From JAQGHB01 sp036384495 (GTDB lineage Bacteria > Patescibacteriota > Saccharimonadia > Saccharimonadales > UBA4665), in contig DASVMD010000076.1 in assembly GCA_036384495.1 (NCBI GenBank), positions 1 through 49,460 of the forward strand: a DNA stretch of 49,460 bases. Reading direction: 5' to 3'. The notes below the pieces were generated by a model. It saw nothing but the letters and a program-made list of their open reading frames with translations. It was not told where the DNA came from and did not search any database. Both the position numbers and the translations under genes were made by a program. This document shows, piece by piece, positions 1 through 7,913 of the stretch. Each line of letters begins with the position of its first letter. The stretch's first letter is position 1.

Positions 1-45
1 TGACTAAAAGTCGACTTTGAAAGATACTTCGATGTTACAGTACGT

Positions 46-59
46 CTCCCGAGCGGGAG
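46..59 (+). promoter_or_regulatory. small hairpin just before the rpsJ ribosome binding site
   Basis: CTCCC and GGGAG form a 5-bp stem with a 4-nt loop immediately upstream of the AAGGA Shine-Dalgarno (62-66). It overlaps a GGGAGG stretch and could affect access to the ribosome binding site. The region before it is cut by the window edge, so promoter and full leader cannot be judged. Confidence 0.3.
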
Positions 60-75
60 GGAAGGAATACCACCT

Positions 76-405
76 ATGGCTGACGCCAAAACTCCAGATA
101 CTAAACAGCGAATCCGTATTCGCCTTAAGGCCTACGACCACAAAGTGATCGACCAGGCCGCTAAGCAGATCGTAGACACTGCACTGCGGACCGGCGCTTC
201 TTTGGCCGGCCCGATCCCACTGCCTACTCGACGCAGCACCTTCACCGTCGTGAAGAGCCCGCACGTGTACAAGAAGGGCCGTGAACAGTTTGAAATGCGT
301 GTTCACAAACGCCTTATCGACGTATTCGAGCCAACTCCGAAGACCATCGATTCACTGATGAATCTGTCTCTGCCAGCTGGTTGCGACGTCGAAATCAAGA
401 TGTAA
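76..405 (+). CDS. rpsJ: 30S ribosomal protein uS10
   Basis: uS10 is a small-subunit head protein that also binds NusB in antitermination. The 109-residue product shows the family pattern: basic N-terminus with IRIRLKAYDHKVID, then GPIPLPT and the SPHVYKK.REQFEMR loop, and the C-terminal VEIKM. Length is normal (about 102 plus a short N-terminal extension). The ATG follows AAGGA by 9 nt. It opens the S10-spc ribosomal cluster of this window. Confidence 0.97.
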   Translation: MADAKTPDTKQRIRIRLKAYDHKVIDQAAKQIVDTALRTGASLAGPIPLPTRRSTFTVVKSPHVYKKGREQFEMRVHKRLIDVFEPTPKTIDSLMNLSLPAGCDVEIKM

Positions 406-417
406 GGGCTCCCTATA

Positions 418-828
418 ATGAGTGCAGCTGAACACATTCCAGAAAGAGGAGTCATCACGTTAGCGCGCAGCAGTGACAACTTACACCTGTTAGTTCACTT
501 TGCGCCGCCAATTGAAGAACAACATCTAAGGACTACTCTAGGACTCGTCAACCCCGCAAGTCGAGACAAGGACAATCCAAGTCTTGTTAAGGCAGCAGTC
601 GCGAGTTTAGTTGATTTCGGTCGAAAAGAGGCACAGCAAGATGAAACCATTCTCGATTTCTTTGGCTCATTTGGCAAAGAGCGCAATTACGATATAAAGA
701 GCGATACCATCCACAGACTAGGCTCGGAGACGGTGCGACAAGCAGGATCTCATCCGACCCTTATGGACGATCCACGAGCAGAAGCTGCCGCTGCCGAAAA
801 GTACAAGAGCATAGACTCGCTAATATAG
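418..828 (+). CDS. unknown protein inserted between rpsJ and rplC
   Basis: A 136-residue protein of no recognised family, lying where rpsJ and rplC are normally adjacent. It has no signal peptide or membrane segment; the N-terminal half looks globular with mixed strands and helices, and the C-terminal part is Ala/Glu-rich and probably helical. Start is 12 nt after the rpsJ stop with only a weak GGG-type ribosome site. Codon choice differs from the flanking ribosomal genes: AGG, CTA and ATA codons are visible here and rare there, suggesting lower expression or later insertion. Confidence 0.75.
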   Translation: MSAAEHIPERGVITLARSSDNLHLLVHFAPPIEEQHLRTTLGLVNPASRDKDNPSLVKAAVASLVDFGRKEAQQDETILDFFGSFGKERNYDIKSDTIHRLGSETVRQAGSHPTLMDDPRAEAAAAEKYKSIDSLI

Positions 829-844
829 TAGAATTTGCAACATA

Positions 845-874
845 TTGACAGGAGTAAGACGAACGTGTTACTCT
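845..874 (+). promoter_or_regulatory. possible promoter for rplC
   Basis: TTGACA (845-850) and TACTCT (869-874) are 18 nt apart. The -35 is perfect and the -10 weak. It lies in the 174-nt gap between the unknown gene and rplC, so rplC onward could be transcribed separately from rpsJ. Confidence 0.45.
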
Positions 875-899
875 AGTAGCATATCTCAGTAGGACGTGT

Positions 900-964
900 A
901 CTTGGTTCACGCTAGCAGGTCTACCAGAAACAGGGGTAGAAACCACTCGTAACCAGGTGTTTTT
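900..964 (+). promoter_or_regulatory. structured leader with terminator-like stem before rplC
   Basis: ACTTGGTT (900-907) pairs fully with AACCAGGT (951-958), enclosing a second stem TCTACC (920-925) with GGTAGA (935-940). The outer stem is followed by five Ts (960-964). A nested fold of this kind before an r-protein gene suits an autogenous r-protein leader or an attenuator; it matches no leader I can name. Confidence 0.4.
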
Positions 965-1006
965 ATGTCAAGCTCAGAGACAAAACAAGTAATAAGGAAA
1001 CCATGA
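965..1006 (+). CDS. 13-codon mini-ORF overlapping the rplC start
   Basis: ATG at 965 directly after the T-run opens a 13-residue reading frame (MSSSETKQVIRKP) whose TGA shares the ATGA overlap with the rplC start at 1003. It has no clear ribosome site. It could couple translation to rplC or be chance; confidence is low because of its size. Confidence 0.25.
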   Translation: MSSSETKQVIRKP

Positions 1007-1617
1007 AAGCATTAATTACTCGAAAAGTTGGCATGACAAGTACCATCGCAGAAGACGGTACCGTGACTGCTATTACCTTACTTTCTGTCGCTGAGCACAC
1101 TGTTCTCCATCACAAAACCGAAGAAAAAGACGGCTACACCGCCGTACAACTCGGCACCGAAACAGCTAAAAAGCTCTCAAAGAGTGTGGCTGGTCACGTA
1201 AAGAATGCCAAGGTGATGCCTAAGCTCATTCGTGAATTCCGCATTACAGAAATCCCAGAAGAACTCAACGTCGGCGCAAAAATCAATGCCGACGTTTTTA
1301 GTGTTGGCGACGAAGTCAACGTCGTTGGCCTTACAAAAGGTAAAGGTTGGGCTGGTACGATTCGCCGACACAACTTCCACCGACAGCGCAAAACGCACGG
1401 TGCCAAGGGTAACACCCGTAAAGTGGGTTCAATCGGTTCTATGTACCCACAGCACATCTTTAAAGGCACCCGCATGGCCGGCCAGTTGGGTCACGAACAG
1501 ATCACCGTTAAAGGACTTAAGGTTGCTCTGGTCGATACCGAACTCGGCGTCATCGGTGTAACTGGTTCCGTACCTGGTCCACGTAAAGGCGTTATCGTAG
1601 TGAAAGGGGCTAAGTAA
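1003..1617 (+). CDS. rplC: 50S ribosomal protein uL3
   Basis: uL3 is an early-assembly large-subunit protein whose loop reaches the peptidyl transferase centre. The 204-residue product starts with the family signature MKALITRKVGMTS and contains the conserved extension GKGWAGTIRRHNFHRQRKTHG and MAGQLGHEQITVKGL. Length is normal. AAGGAA lies just before the ATG. The stop overlaps the rplD start as TAATG, so the two are translationally coupled. Confidence 0.97.
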   Translation: MKALITRKVGMTSTIAEDGTVTAITLLSVAEHTVLHHKTEEKDGYTAVQLGTETAKKLSKSVAGHVKNAKVMPKLIREFRITEIPEELNVGAKINADVFSVGDEVNVVGLTKGKGWAGTIRRHNFHRQRKTHGAKGNTRKVGSIGSMYPQHIFKGTRMAGQLGHEQITVKGLKVALVDTELGVIGVTGSVPGPRKGVIVVKGAK

Positions 1618-2252
1618 TGGCTACTGCTACGTATACAAAAGCTGGTGCTAAGGCCACTACCGCTGCAAAGCTTGATAAGGCCGTATTCGGCGTTGAAGTT
1701 ACCAATCACGAACTGTTGAAGGCTGCTTATGTCGCTTACATGGCTAATGGCCGTGAAAACCTCGCCGTGGTCAAGACCCGTGGCATGGTTCGTGGTGGTG
1801 GTAAGAAGCCTTGGAAGCAAAAAGGCACTGGTCGTGCACGTTTCGGTTCATCTCGTGTGCCAATCTGGCGCGGCGGTGGTATCACCTTCGGCCCTACCGG
1901 CGAAGAGAATTATTCTAAACAGCTCAACACCAAGGCTAAGCGTCAGGCTATCCGCCAGGCTTTGAGCGTTAACGCCGACAAGATCAAAGTCATCGAAACT
2001 TTTGAATGCAAAGATGGCAAGACTGCCGAGACAGCTAAACTCCTCAAGAAGCTCGGTGCGGAGCGCAATGTTTTGATCGTTGTAAGTGTTAAGGATGCTC
2101 TCGTTGAGCGTGCTACTAACAACCTACAGAACGTTAAAGCTATTCACGCTGACTACATCAATGTATATGACGTACTGAACGCCGACACCATTATTTTCAG
2201 CCAAAAAGCTCTAGCAGCAGTTACTGAACGCTTAAGCAAGGAGGCTAAGTAA
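1617..2252 (+). CDS. rplD: 50S ribosomal protein uL4
   Basis: uL4 lines the exit tunnel and in several bacteria regulates the S10 operon. The 211-residue product has the tunnel-loop motif KTRGMVRGGGKKPWKQKGTG followed by GRARFGSSRVPIWRGGG, and a C-terminal Rossmann-like part ending in SQKALAAVTERLSKEAK. TAATG overlaps join it to rplC and rplW. Confidence 0.97.
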   Translation: MATATYTKAGAKATTAAKLDKAVFGVEVTNHELLKAAYVAYMANGRENLAVVKTRGMVRGGGKKPWKQKGTGRARFGSSRVPIWRGGGITFGPTGEENYSKQLNTKAKRQAIRQALSVNADKIKVIETFECKDGKTAETAKLLKKLGAERNVLIVVSVKDALVERATNNLQNVKAIHADYINVYDVLNADTIIFSQKALAAVTERLSKEAK

Positions 2253-2677
2253 TGTCTAAATCACTTACTCTGCGACCTCGCCTCAGCGAGAAGACCTATG
2301 GCCTCAGCGCAGCTCGCGTGTATGTCGTGGAAGTTCCGGCTTCTGCTAATAAGCACACCGTTGCTCGTGCTATCGAAGCTCAGTTCGAAGTTAAGGTCGC
2401 TAAAGTCAACATTACCAACATCACCGGTAAGGCAAAGCGCACTATCAGTATCACTGGCAAGCGCATGGTCAACTCCAATGGCAAGCGCAGCGATATCAAG
2501 AAAGCCTATGTAACTCTGGCCGAAGGTAATAGTCTGCCATTCTTCGCAGCAATCGAAGAAGAAGAGCAGTCTGAGCAAAAAGCTCAAGAGCAATTCGACA
2601 AAGTTGCCGAAAAACAAGCAGCTAAAGAAGCCAAGCCACGCCGCGGTCTCCGCAAAAAGAAGGAAGAGGATAAGTAG
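2252..2677 (+). CDS. rplW: 50S ribosomal protein uL23 with long charged tail
   Basis: uL23 sits at the tunnel exit and is the docking site for trigger factor and SRP. The core (residues 1-95) has LTLRPRLSEKTYGL and the KVNITNITGKAKR loop. At 141 residues it is about 40 longer than usual because of a Glu/Lys-rich tail (EEEEQSEQKAQEQF to KKKEEDK). Tails of this kind recur in L1, L17, S5 and S17 in this window. Confidence 0.95.
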   Translation: MSKSLTLRPRLSEKTYGLSAARVYVVEVPASANKHTVARAIEAQFEVKVAKVNITNITGKAKRTISITGKRMVNSNGKRSDIKKAYVTLAEGNSLPFFAAIEEEEQSEQKAQEQFDKVAEKQAAKEAKPRRGLRKKKEEDK

Positions 2678-2679
2678 TC

Positions 2680-3516
2680 ATGGCCATTAAGCAATACAAT
2701 CCAACCACTCCCGGCCGCCGTGGCATGACCAGCCAGGACTTCGATGGTATCACTACCAAGAAGCCTCTGCGTTCGCTCTTAGTTGCTAAGCGACGCGGTA
2801 ATGGTCGCAACAACCAAGGTCGCATTACGACTCGCCACAAAGGCGGCGGTGCCAAGAAGTTTTACCGCATCGTCAACTTCAAGCTGGCTGACGGCGTAAC
2901 GGCTACTATCGAGCACATCGAATACGATCCAAACCGTAGCGCCCGCATCGCCCGCATCAAAGAAGATAACGGTACATACCACTACATCTTGGCTGCTCAG
3001 GGCATGACTGTCGGCCAAAAAATCACGAGCGGCGAAGAAGCTTCTATCGAAACTGGTAATCGTTTACCACTCAAGAACATCCCAATCGGCTCAACCATCC
3101 ACGCTATCGAACTCAAAGTCGGTGGCGGCGCACAAATGGTTCGCAGCGCCGGCAACAGCGCGCAACTCATGGGCCGCGACAACGGTTACGCTCAGGTTCG
3201 CTTGCCATCCGGCGAAGTTCGCCTGATTAACGAAAATTGCACCGCTTCTATGGGTGTGATCGGCAACGAACAGCACCAGAACATCAAGATCGGTAAAGCT
3301 GGTCGTAACCGCCACAAGGGTAAGCGCCCAAGTGTTCGTGGTGTTGTTATGAACGCAGTTGATCACCCGCACGGTGGTGGTGACGGTGGTCGTCACGCTT
3401 CCGGCCGTGCTCCAGTTACGCCTTGGGGTCAGAAGACCCTCGGCTTTAAGACTCGACGCCGCAAGAGCACCAACCAGTTCATCGTCCGTTCACGTCACCA
3501 AGGAAAGAGGAAGTAA
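2680..3516 (+). CDS. rplB: 50S ribosomal protein uL2
   Basis: uL2 is needed for subunit association and peptidyl transferase activity. The 278-residue product has NNQGRITTRHKGGGAKK, the mid-region IEYDPNRSARIA, and the C-terminal VDHPHGGGDGG motif whose His is near the catalytic centre. Normal length. It starts 3 nt after rplW. Confidence 0.98.
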   Translation: MAIKQYNPTTPGRRGMTSQDFDGITTKKPLRSLLVAKRRGNGRNNQGRITTRHKGGGAKKFYRIVNFKLADGVTATIEHIEYDPNRSARIARIKEDNGTYHYILAAQGMTVGQKITSGEEASIETGNRLPLKNIPIGSTIHAIELKVGGGAQMVRSAGNSAQLMGRDNGYAQVRLPSGEVRLINENCTASMGVIGNEQHQNIKIGKAGRNRHKGKRPSVRGVVMNAVDHPHGGGDGGRHASGRAPVTPWGQKTLGFKTRRRKSTNQFIVRSRHQGKRK

Positions 3517-3518
3517 TT

Positions 3519-3848
3519 ATGATTGAGTTTAAGAACTTCCCCCCTCAAGTATCTGGTGATGCAATCTGGTCTGAGCGCGGAAAGCAAACTATTGATAGCC
3601 TTGTCGAAGCCTACAACAGTAATAGTAGCGATAGAGAAAGAGTCGAATCGCTAACTGCAGTAATTACAGACACTGTTATGAACGTGGTTGTTGATAACGT
3701 ACCGGATCGAGATCTGCCAAGCGCGCTTGGAGTCATTAACGGCCTGTTGCAGACCATGAATGTGCCACCAAGAATGGCTCAAGAAATGACCATGACCGCT
3801 TATGCGGCTTTACCTCGAGAAGTAATCAGTCAAGGAGATGTGCTATGA
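3519..3848 (+). CDS. unknown protein inserted between rplB and rpsS
   Basis: A 109-residue acidic, probably helical protein of no recognised family. rplB and rpsS are adjacent in nearly all bacteria. It starts 3 nt after the rplB stop behind an AGAGGAAG ribosome site and ends with an ATGA overlap onto the rpsS ATG, so it is translationally coupled on the downstream side and is probably a genuine gene. No membrane segment; repeated hydrophobic heptad-like spacing in VINGLLQTMNVPPRMAQEM. Confidence 0.8.
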   Translation: MIEFKNFPPQVSGDAIWSERGKQTIDSLVEAYNSNSSDRERVESLTAVITDTVMNVVVDNVPDRDLPSALGVINGLLQTMNVPPRMAQEMTMTAYAALPREVISQGDVL

Positions 3849-4117
3849 GTCGTTCACTAAAAAAAGGTCCATTTATCGACTTTAAGCTTGCCAAGAAGGT
3901 TACAGCGCTTGGCGATAATGACCGCACCATTGTGAAAACATGGGCTCGCTCAAGCACTATCTCACCTGAATTTGTTGGCAAGACCATCGCCGTGCACAAC
4001 GGCAAAGTCCACGTTCCTGTATTTGTTACCGAAAACATGGTCGGTCACAAGCTCGGCGAGTTTGCGCCAACCCGTAAATTCCGCTCGCATGGCGGTAAGT
4101 TAGCGAAGGGCAAATAA
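3845..4117 (+). CDS. rpsS: 30S ribosomal protein uS19
   Basis: uS19 binds uS13 in the head of the small subunit. The 90-residue product begins MSRSLKKGPFIDFKLAKKV and has the conserved TWARSSTISPEFVGKTIAVHNGK and KLGEFAPTRKFRSHGG segments. Start overlaps the preceding unknown gene as ATGA. Confidence 0.98.
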   Translation: MSRSLKKGPFIDFKLAKKVTALGDNDRTIVKTWARSSTISPEFVGKTIAVHNGKVHVPVFVTENMVGHKLGEFAPTRKFRSHGGKLAKGK

Positions 4118-4118
4118 G

Positions 4119-4514
4119 ATGGCAGTTAAAGCAATCGCTAAAGGTGTTCAGTTGAGCCCACGCAAAGTTGCTGTGGTAGCTGCGCTGGTTCGTGGCCGTA
4201 GCGTCGAAGACGCGCTGACCATTCTGGAGCATACGCCTCGTCGCAGCGCCCTCGCTGTTAAGAAAGCAATCATGAGCGCCAAGGCTAACGCCGACCACAA
4301 CCACAACTACAAGCCTACAACCCTGCAGATCACCGAAATTTCTGTCACTGCCGGTCCGCGCATCAAGCGTTACCGCCCTGCATCGCACGGTCGTGCATTA
4401 CCATTCCAGAAGAAATCATCCCATATTCGCGTTGTTGTCGACGGCGAATTACGTGAAGCTAAAAAACCAGCTGCCAAAGCAGCCAGCAAAGTAACTGAGA
4501 AGGAGGCCAAGTAA
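4119..4514 (+). CDS. rplV: 50S ribosomal protein uL22
   Basis: uL22 lines the exit tunnel. The 131-residue product has the core LSPRKVAVVAALVRGRSVEDAL and the hairpin ITAGPRIKRYRP-type segment (VTAGPRIKRYRPASHGRALP) followed by SSHIRVVV. An Ala/Lys-rich tail extends about 20 residues past the normal end. TAATG overlap with rpsC. Confidence 0.96.
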   Translation: MAVKAIAKGVQLSPRKVAVVAALVRGRSVEDALTILEHTPRRSALAVKKAIMSAKANADHNHNYKPTTLQITEISVTAGPRIKRYRPASHGRALPFQKKSSHIRVVVDGELREAKKPAAKAASKVTEKEAK

Positions 4515-5143
4515 TGGGTCAAAAAGTAAATCCTATCAGCATGCGCCTCCAGGTCAATAAGGACTGGCGCAGCAAGTGGTTCGTAGATAAGCGTGACTAC
4601 GCCAAGTATCTTAAAGACGATCTCGAAGTCCGCCGCTTAATCTCTAAAAAGCTTGGGAGCCGAGCTGCAATCAACAAAGTTGAGATTGCTCGCACGCCTA
4701 ACCTCGTAACCGTTACGATTGCTACCGCGAAAGCCGGTGTTGTTATCGGTCGCGGTGGCGCAAGCGCCGCTGAACTTAAAGAAGCTATCGAAAAGATCTA
4801 CGGCGTTCCAACCCGTGTAAACATCGAAGAAGTTAAGAAGCCCGATTTGTACGCTAAACTGGTTGCCGAGAACATCGCCCACCAGCTTGAGCGTCGCATG
4901 AGCTTCCGCCGGGCAATCAAATCTACTGCAGCCGCAACCATGCGTGCTGGCGCCCAAGGTATTCGTATTGAAGTTGCCGGTCGTTTGAACGGTGCAGAAA
5001 TGAGCCGCCGCGAAAAAGAAGTTCAAGGTTCTGTACCACTGCACACGCTTCGCGCCGACATCGATTACGCACAAGTAAATGCCCAAACTGTCGCCGGTAT
5101 CATCGGTGTTAAGGTGTGGATTTATAAGGGAGAGGTTCAGTAA
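4514..5143 (+). CDS. rpsC: 30S ribosomal protein uS3
   Basis: uS3 is a head protein at the mRNA entry channel with helicase function. The 209-residue product starts MGQKVNPISMRL and contains the KH domain motif VVIGRGG (about residues 76-82) and the C-terminal GRLNGAEMSRREKEVQGSVPLHTLRADIDYA. Normal length. Confidence 0.98.
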   Translation: MGQKVNPISMRLQVNKDWRSKWFVDKRDYAKYLKDDLEVRRLISKKLGSRAAINKVEIARTPNLVTVTIATAKAGVVIGRGGASAAELKEAIEKIYGVPTRVNIEEVKKPDLYAKLVAENIAHQLERRMSFRRAIKSTAAATMRAGAQGIRIEVAGRLNGAEMSRREKEVQGSVPLHTLRADIDYAQVNAQTVAGIIGVKVWIYKGEVQ

Positions 5144-5144
5144 C

Positions 5145-5558
5145 ATGTTAATGCCTAATCGAACCAAGTACCGCAAGGTACGGAAAGGCCGCATCCGCGG
5201 TGTCGCAACCAGCGGACACTACATCGCTTTTGGTGACTTTGCGTTGCAAGCTCAAGGCCAAGAACGCATTACTTCTCGACAGATCGAGGCTGCTCGTCAG
5301 GCTATGACCCGCTATATCAAGCGTGGCGGTAAGATCTGGATCCGCATTTTCCCTCACACTCCTGTGACTCGTAAGCCCCAGGACGTTAAGATGGGTAGCG
5401 GTAAAGGTAGCCCTGAATTCTTCGTTGCTAAGGTTCGCCCTGGTACCATCTTGTTTGAAATGCAGGGTGTTAGCGAAGAAGTCGCTCGCGAAGCTATGCG
5501 TCTTGCGGCTCACAAGCTACCTGTTAAGACCAAGTTCTTGGTTCGGGAGGAGGCGTAA
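5145..5558 (+). CDS. rplP: 50S ribosomal protein uL16
   Basis: uL16 helps position the A-site tRNA. The 137-residue product begins MLMPNRTKYRKVRKGR and has the HTPVTRKPQDVKMGSGKG loop and the usual WVAKV-like segment as FFVAKVRPGTILFEM. The start at 5145 was chosen over an upstream in-frame one because it matches the family N-terminus and lies one base after the rpsC stop. Confidence 0.97.
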   Translation: MLMPNRTKYRKVRKGRIRGVATSGHYIAFGDFALQAQGQERITSRQIEAARQAMTRYIKRGGKIWIRIFPHTPVTRKPQDVKMGSGKGSPEFFVAKVRPGTILFEMQGVSEEVAREAMRLAAHKLPVKTKFLVREEA

Positions 5559-5561
5559 GTT

Positions 5562-5762
5562 ATGAAAGTCGCTGAAATCCGCAAACTATCAACCACCGAA
5601 CTCGCAACCGAGAGCACTAAGCTCCGTGAAGAAATCGCTGAACTAAAACGCCGTTTGCATATGGGTGAAATCCAAAACGTCCGTGTCATTCGACACAAGC
5701 GCAAAGATTTGGCTCGCATGTTGACCGTGCTCGGCGAAGCACTCGTAAAGGAGGCCAAGTAA
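5562..5762 (+). CDS. rpmC: 50S ribosomal protein uL29
   Basis: uL29 is a two-helix protein beside uL23 at the tunnel exit. The 66-residue product has the family pattern LRKLSTTEL-like ELATESTKLREEIAELKRRL, and IQNVRVIRHKRKDLARMLTVL. It lies between rplP and rpsQ as usual; TAATG joins it to rpsQ. Confidence 0.95.
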   Translation: MKVAEIRKLSTTELATESTKLREEIAELKRRLHMGEIQNVRVIRHKRKDLARMLTVLGEALVKEAK

Positions 5763-6109
5763 TGGCTAAAACAATTATAGGCATTGTGACCTCAAATAAG
5801 ACTGACAAAACTATCGTTGTGACCGTACAAGAGCGCAAGACGCACCCGTTGTACCGCAAACAGTACACCACCACCAAGAAGTTCATGGCACACGACGAAA
5901 AGAACGAAGCGCAGCCAGGCGACAAGGTTTCTATCGTAGAAACCCGTCCAATCAGCGCTCGCAAGCGATTCAAGCTTGCCGAAATCATCGAAAAGCCTGT
6001 ACTTCGTGAAGACACTTTGTCAATCACCAAGGCTGATGACGACGCTGGCAAGAAGGCTTCCAAAGCCAAGACTGCCGCTGAAGAAGCTGCAGAAGAGGAG
6101 AAGGCGTAA
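5762..6109 (+). CDS. rpsQ: 30S ribosomal protein uS17 with extended tail
   Basis: uS17 is a primary 16S binder with an OB fold. The core shows GIVTSNKTDKTIVVTVQERKTHPLYRK and KPGDKVSIVETRPISARKRFKL. The product has 115 residues, about 30 more than usual, with an acidic/Ala-rich C-terminal tail. Coupled by TAATG to rplN. Confidence 0.95.
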   Translation: MAKTIIGIVTSNKTDKTIVVTVQERKTHPLYRKQYTTTKKFMAHDEKNEAQPGDKVSIVETRPISARKRFKLAEIIEKPVLREDTLSITKADDDAGKKASKAKTAAEEAAEEEKA

Positions 6110-6477
6110 TGATCCAACAAGAATCACGTCTGATCGTCTGCGATAACAGCGGCGCCAAGGAAATCCTGTGCATTCGTGTACTGGGTGGTAGCCGCAAACG
6201 CTACGCTAACGTCGGTGACACCATTGTGGCTACTGTAAAGCAAGCCGCTCCAAACGGCACCGTTAAGAAGAAGTCAGTGGTCCGCGCAGTCGTTGTTCGT
6301 ACTCGTAACACTATTCGCCGCAAAGATGGTTCAACCATCAAATTTGACGATAACGCCGCCGTAATTATCGGCGATGACAAACAACCACGCGCAACTCGTA
6401 TCTTTGGCCCAGTTCCTCGTGAACTCCGCGACCAGGGCTACGCTAAAATCGTTTCACTCGCGCCGGAGGTATTGTAA
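6109..6477 (+). CDS. rplN: 50S ribosomal protein uL14
   Basis: uL14 forms an intersubunit bridge and is the docking site of the silencing factor RsfS. The 122-residue product starts MIQQESRLIVCDNSGAKEILCIRVLGG and carries the VVRTRNTIRRKDGSTIKFDDNAAVI segment. Normal length. Confidence 0.98.
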   Translation: MIQQESRLIVCDNSGAKEILCIRVLGGSRKRYANVGDTIVATVKQAAPNGTVKKKSVVRAVVVRTRNTIRRKDGSTIKFDDNAAVIIGDDKQPRATRIFGPVPRELRDQGYAKIVSLAPEVL

Positions 6478-6827
6478 TGAGTAAGCAACCTACCACCCCA
6501 ACCAAGATCTTCAAGATCCGCCTCAAAAAGGGCGATACCGTTGTCGTTCGTGCCGGCAAAGATGCTGGCAAAACCGGCAAAGTTACCGCTGTTCATCCTA
6601 AAGAGAACAAAGTAACTGTTGAAGGCATTAACGTCGTTAAGAAGCACGTTAAGCCAAACCAGCAGAACCCACAAGGCGCTATTGTTGAACTGACCAAGCC
6701 TGTTTGGGTAAGCAAAGTAAGTATTGTTGAGCCAACCAGCAAAAAGCCTAGCCGTATCGGCTTCAAGCTTAACGCTGATGGCACCAAGACTCGTGTATTT
6801 AAGAAAACTGGAAAGGAGATCAAGTAA
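6477..6827 (+). CDS. rplX: 50S ribosomal protein uL24
   Basis: uL24 initiates large-subunit assembly. The 116-residue product has a KOW motif (KKGDTVVVRAGKDAGKTGKV) and the VEGINVVKKHVKPNQQNPQG segment and VSKVSIVEP. Normal length. Flanked by TAATG overlaps. Confidence 0.97.
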   Translation: MSKQPTTPTKIFKIRLKKGDTVVVRAGKDAGKTGKVTAVHPKENKVTVEGINVVKKHVKPNQQNPQGAIVELTKPVWVSKVSIVEPTSKKPSRIGFKLNADGTKTRVFKKTGKEIK

Positions 6828-7435
6828 TGGCTACTGCAACCGAAAAGAAGCCCGCTGCTAAGGCTGCTGTCAAGCAAGTCGGTACTGCTGCTCGTCTCCG
6901 CGTCCAGTACAATGACACCATTTCCAAAGAGCTCATGAAGGAGCTTGAACTGAAGAACGTACATCAGCTTCCACGCCTCGAAAAGATCATCGTAAACGTC
7001 GGTCTTGGTCGCGCTAAAGATGACAAGAAGATTATGGAAGTGGCTACCAACACCGTCACTAAGATCACTGGCCAAAAGCCAGTCGAAACCGTTGCTAAAA
7101 ACTCTATCGCCGGCTTCAAGCTGCGCGAAGGTAACAAAGTTGGCCTCAAAGTAACACTTCGTGGCGACAAAATGTACGAATTCATGGACCGCGTTATTTC
7201 TATCGTATTGCCTCGCCTCCGTGACTTCCACGGTGTATCTGCCAAAGCTTTTGACAAGCAGGGTAACTACAGCCTCGGCTTCACCGATCAATCTGTCTTC
7301 CCAGAATTAACTTTTGAAGAAACAACCAATGTGCACGGCCTGCAAGTCGTGTTCGTAATTAATGCCCACGAAAAGGCGCATTCTAGAGCTCTCCTCGAGA
7401 AATTTGGCATGCCCTTCGAGAAGGAGAACAAGTAA
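6827..7435 (+). CDS. rplE: 50S ribosomal protein uL5
   Basis: uL5 binds 5S rRNA and contacts the P-site tRNA. After an Ala/Lys-rich N-terminal extension of about 22 residues, the product shows LRVQYNDTISKELMKEL, KIIVNVGLGRAKDD, KKPVETVAKNSIAGFKLREG-type sequence and RDFHGVSAKAFDKQGNYSLGFTDQSVFPEL. It has 202 residues. The stop overlaps the next ATG as TAATG. Confidence 0.97.
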   Translation: MATATEKKPAAKAAVKQVGTAARLRVQYNDTISKELMKELELKNVHQLPRLEKIIVNVGLGRAKDDKKIMEVATNTVTKITGQKPVETVAKNSIAGFKLREGNKVGLKVTLRGDKMYEFMDRVISIVLPRLRDFHGVSAKAFDKQGNYSLGFTDQSVFPELTFEETTNVHGLQVVFVINAHEKAHSRALLEKFGMPFEKENK

Positions 7436-7635
7436 TGGAAACTATCCGCAACGAAGCTGCGCAGACACTAGAAGCGCACATTAAAGCCCAGAGGATCACT
7501 GCTGCAGAAATTGCACTTGAGCGCACAGAGCAGATTGATCAAATAGAACCTTCAAGCGTACGAGTCGTCGCTGCAGGCATTGCTAAGCGCCGGCAAAGCG
7601 CATCCCAAGGATTAACGGAAGTGGGAGAAGCATAG
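7435..7635 (+). CDS. unknown small protein between rplE and rpsN
   Basis: A 66-residue protein, predicted mainly helical and Glu/Ala-rich, with no family I recognise. rplE and rpsN are normally adjacent. It is translationally coupled to rplE through a TAATG overlap and stops 1 nt before rpsN, so it must be made with the ribosomal proteins. No membrane segment, no cysteine. Confidence 0.75.
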   Translation: METIRNEAAQTLEAHIKAQRITAAEIALERTEQIDQIEPSSVRVVAAGIAKRRQSASQGLTEVGEA

Positions 7636-7636
7636 T

Positions 7637-7906
7637 ATGGCACGAAAATCGAATATTGCCCGCGATAAAAAGCGTCTCGCCATGATCGAGAAGTACGCCG
7701 CTAAGCGTGCTGAACTCAAGGAGCTTGGCGACCTGGAAGGCTTGGCTAATTTGCCTCGCAACTCTAGCCCTACTCGTCGCACAAACCGATGCGTTGAAAC
7801 CGGCCGACCACGCGCCTACATGCGCCAATTTGGCCTGAGCCGTATTAGCTTCCGCGAACACGCAAGCAAGGGCGAAATCCCTGGAATAACGAAAGCCAGC
7901 TGGTAG
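7637..7906 (+). CDS. rpsN: 30S ribosomal protein uS14, zinc-free form
   Basis: uS14 is a head protein. The 89-residue product is the longer, C-minus type: the usual CxxC pairs of the short zinc form are absent, with LPRNSSPTRRTNRCVETGRPRAYMRQFGLSRISFRE in their place and the standard C-terminus GITKASW. Contrasts with the short zinc-binding uS14 found in many bacteria. Confidence 0.97.
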   Translation: MARKSNIARDKKRLAMIEKYAAKRAELKELGDLEGLANLPRNSSPTRRTNRCVETGRPRAYMRQFGLSRISFREHASKGEIPGITKASW

Positions 7907-7913
7907 GAACAAT

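Noticed and set aside
4637..5194. 185-codon open frame on the minus strand opposite rpsC
   Set aside because: Shadow frame of a highly biased coding gene; low-complexity, family-less product.
6593..7291. 232-codon open frame on the minus strand opposite rplX and rplE
   Set aside because: It lies fully opposite two certain ribosomal genes, resembles no protein, and has no promoter or ribosome site of its own.
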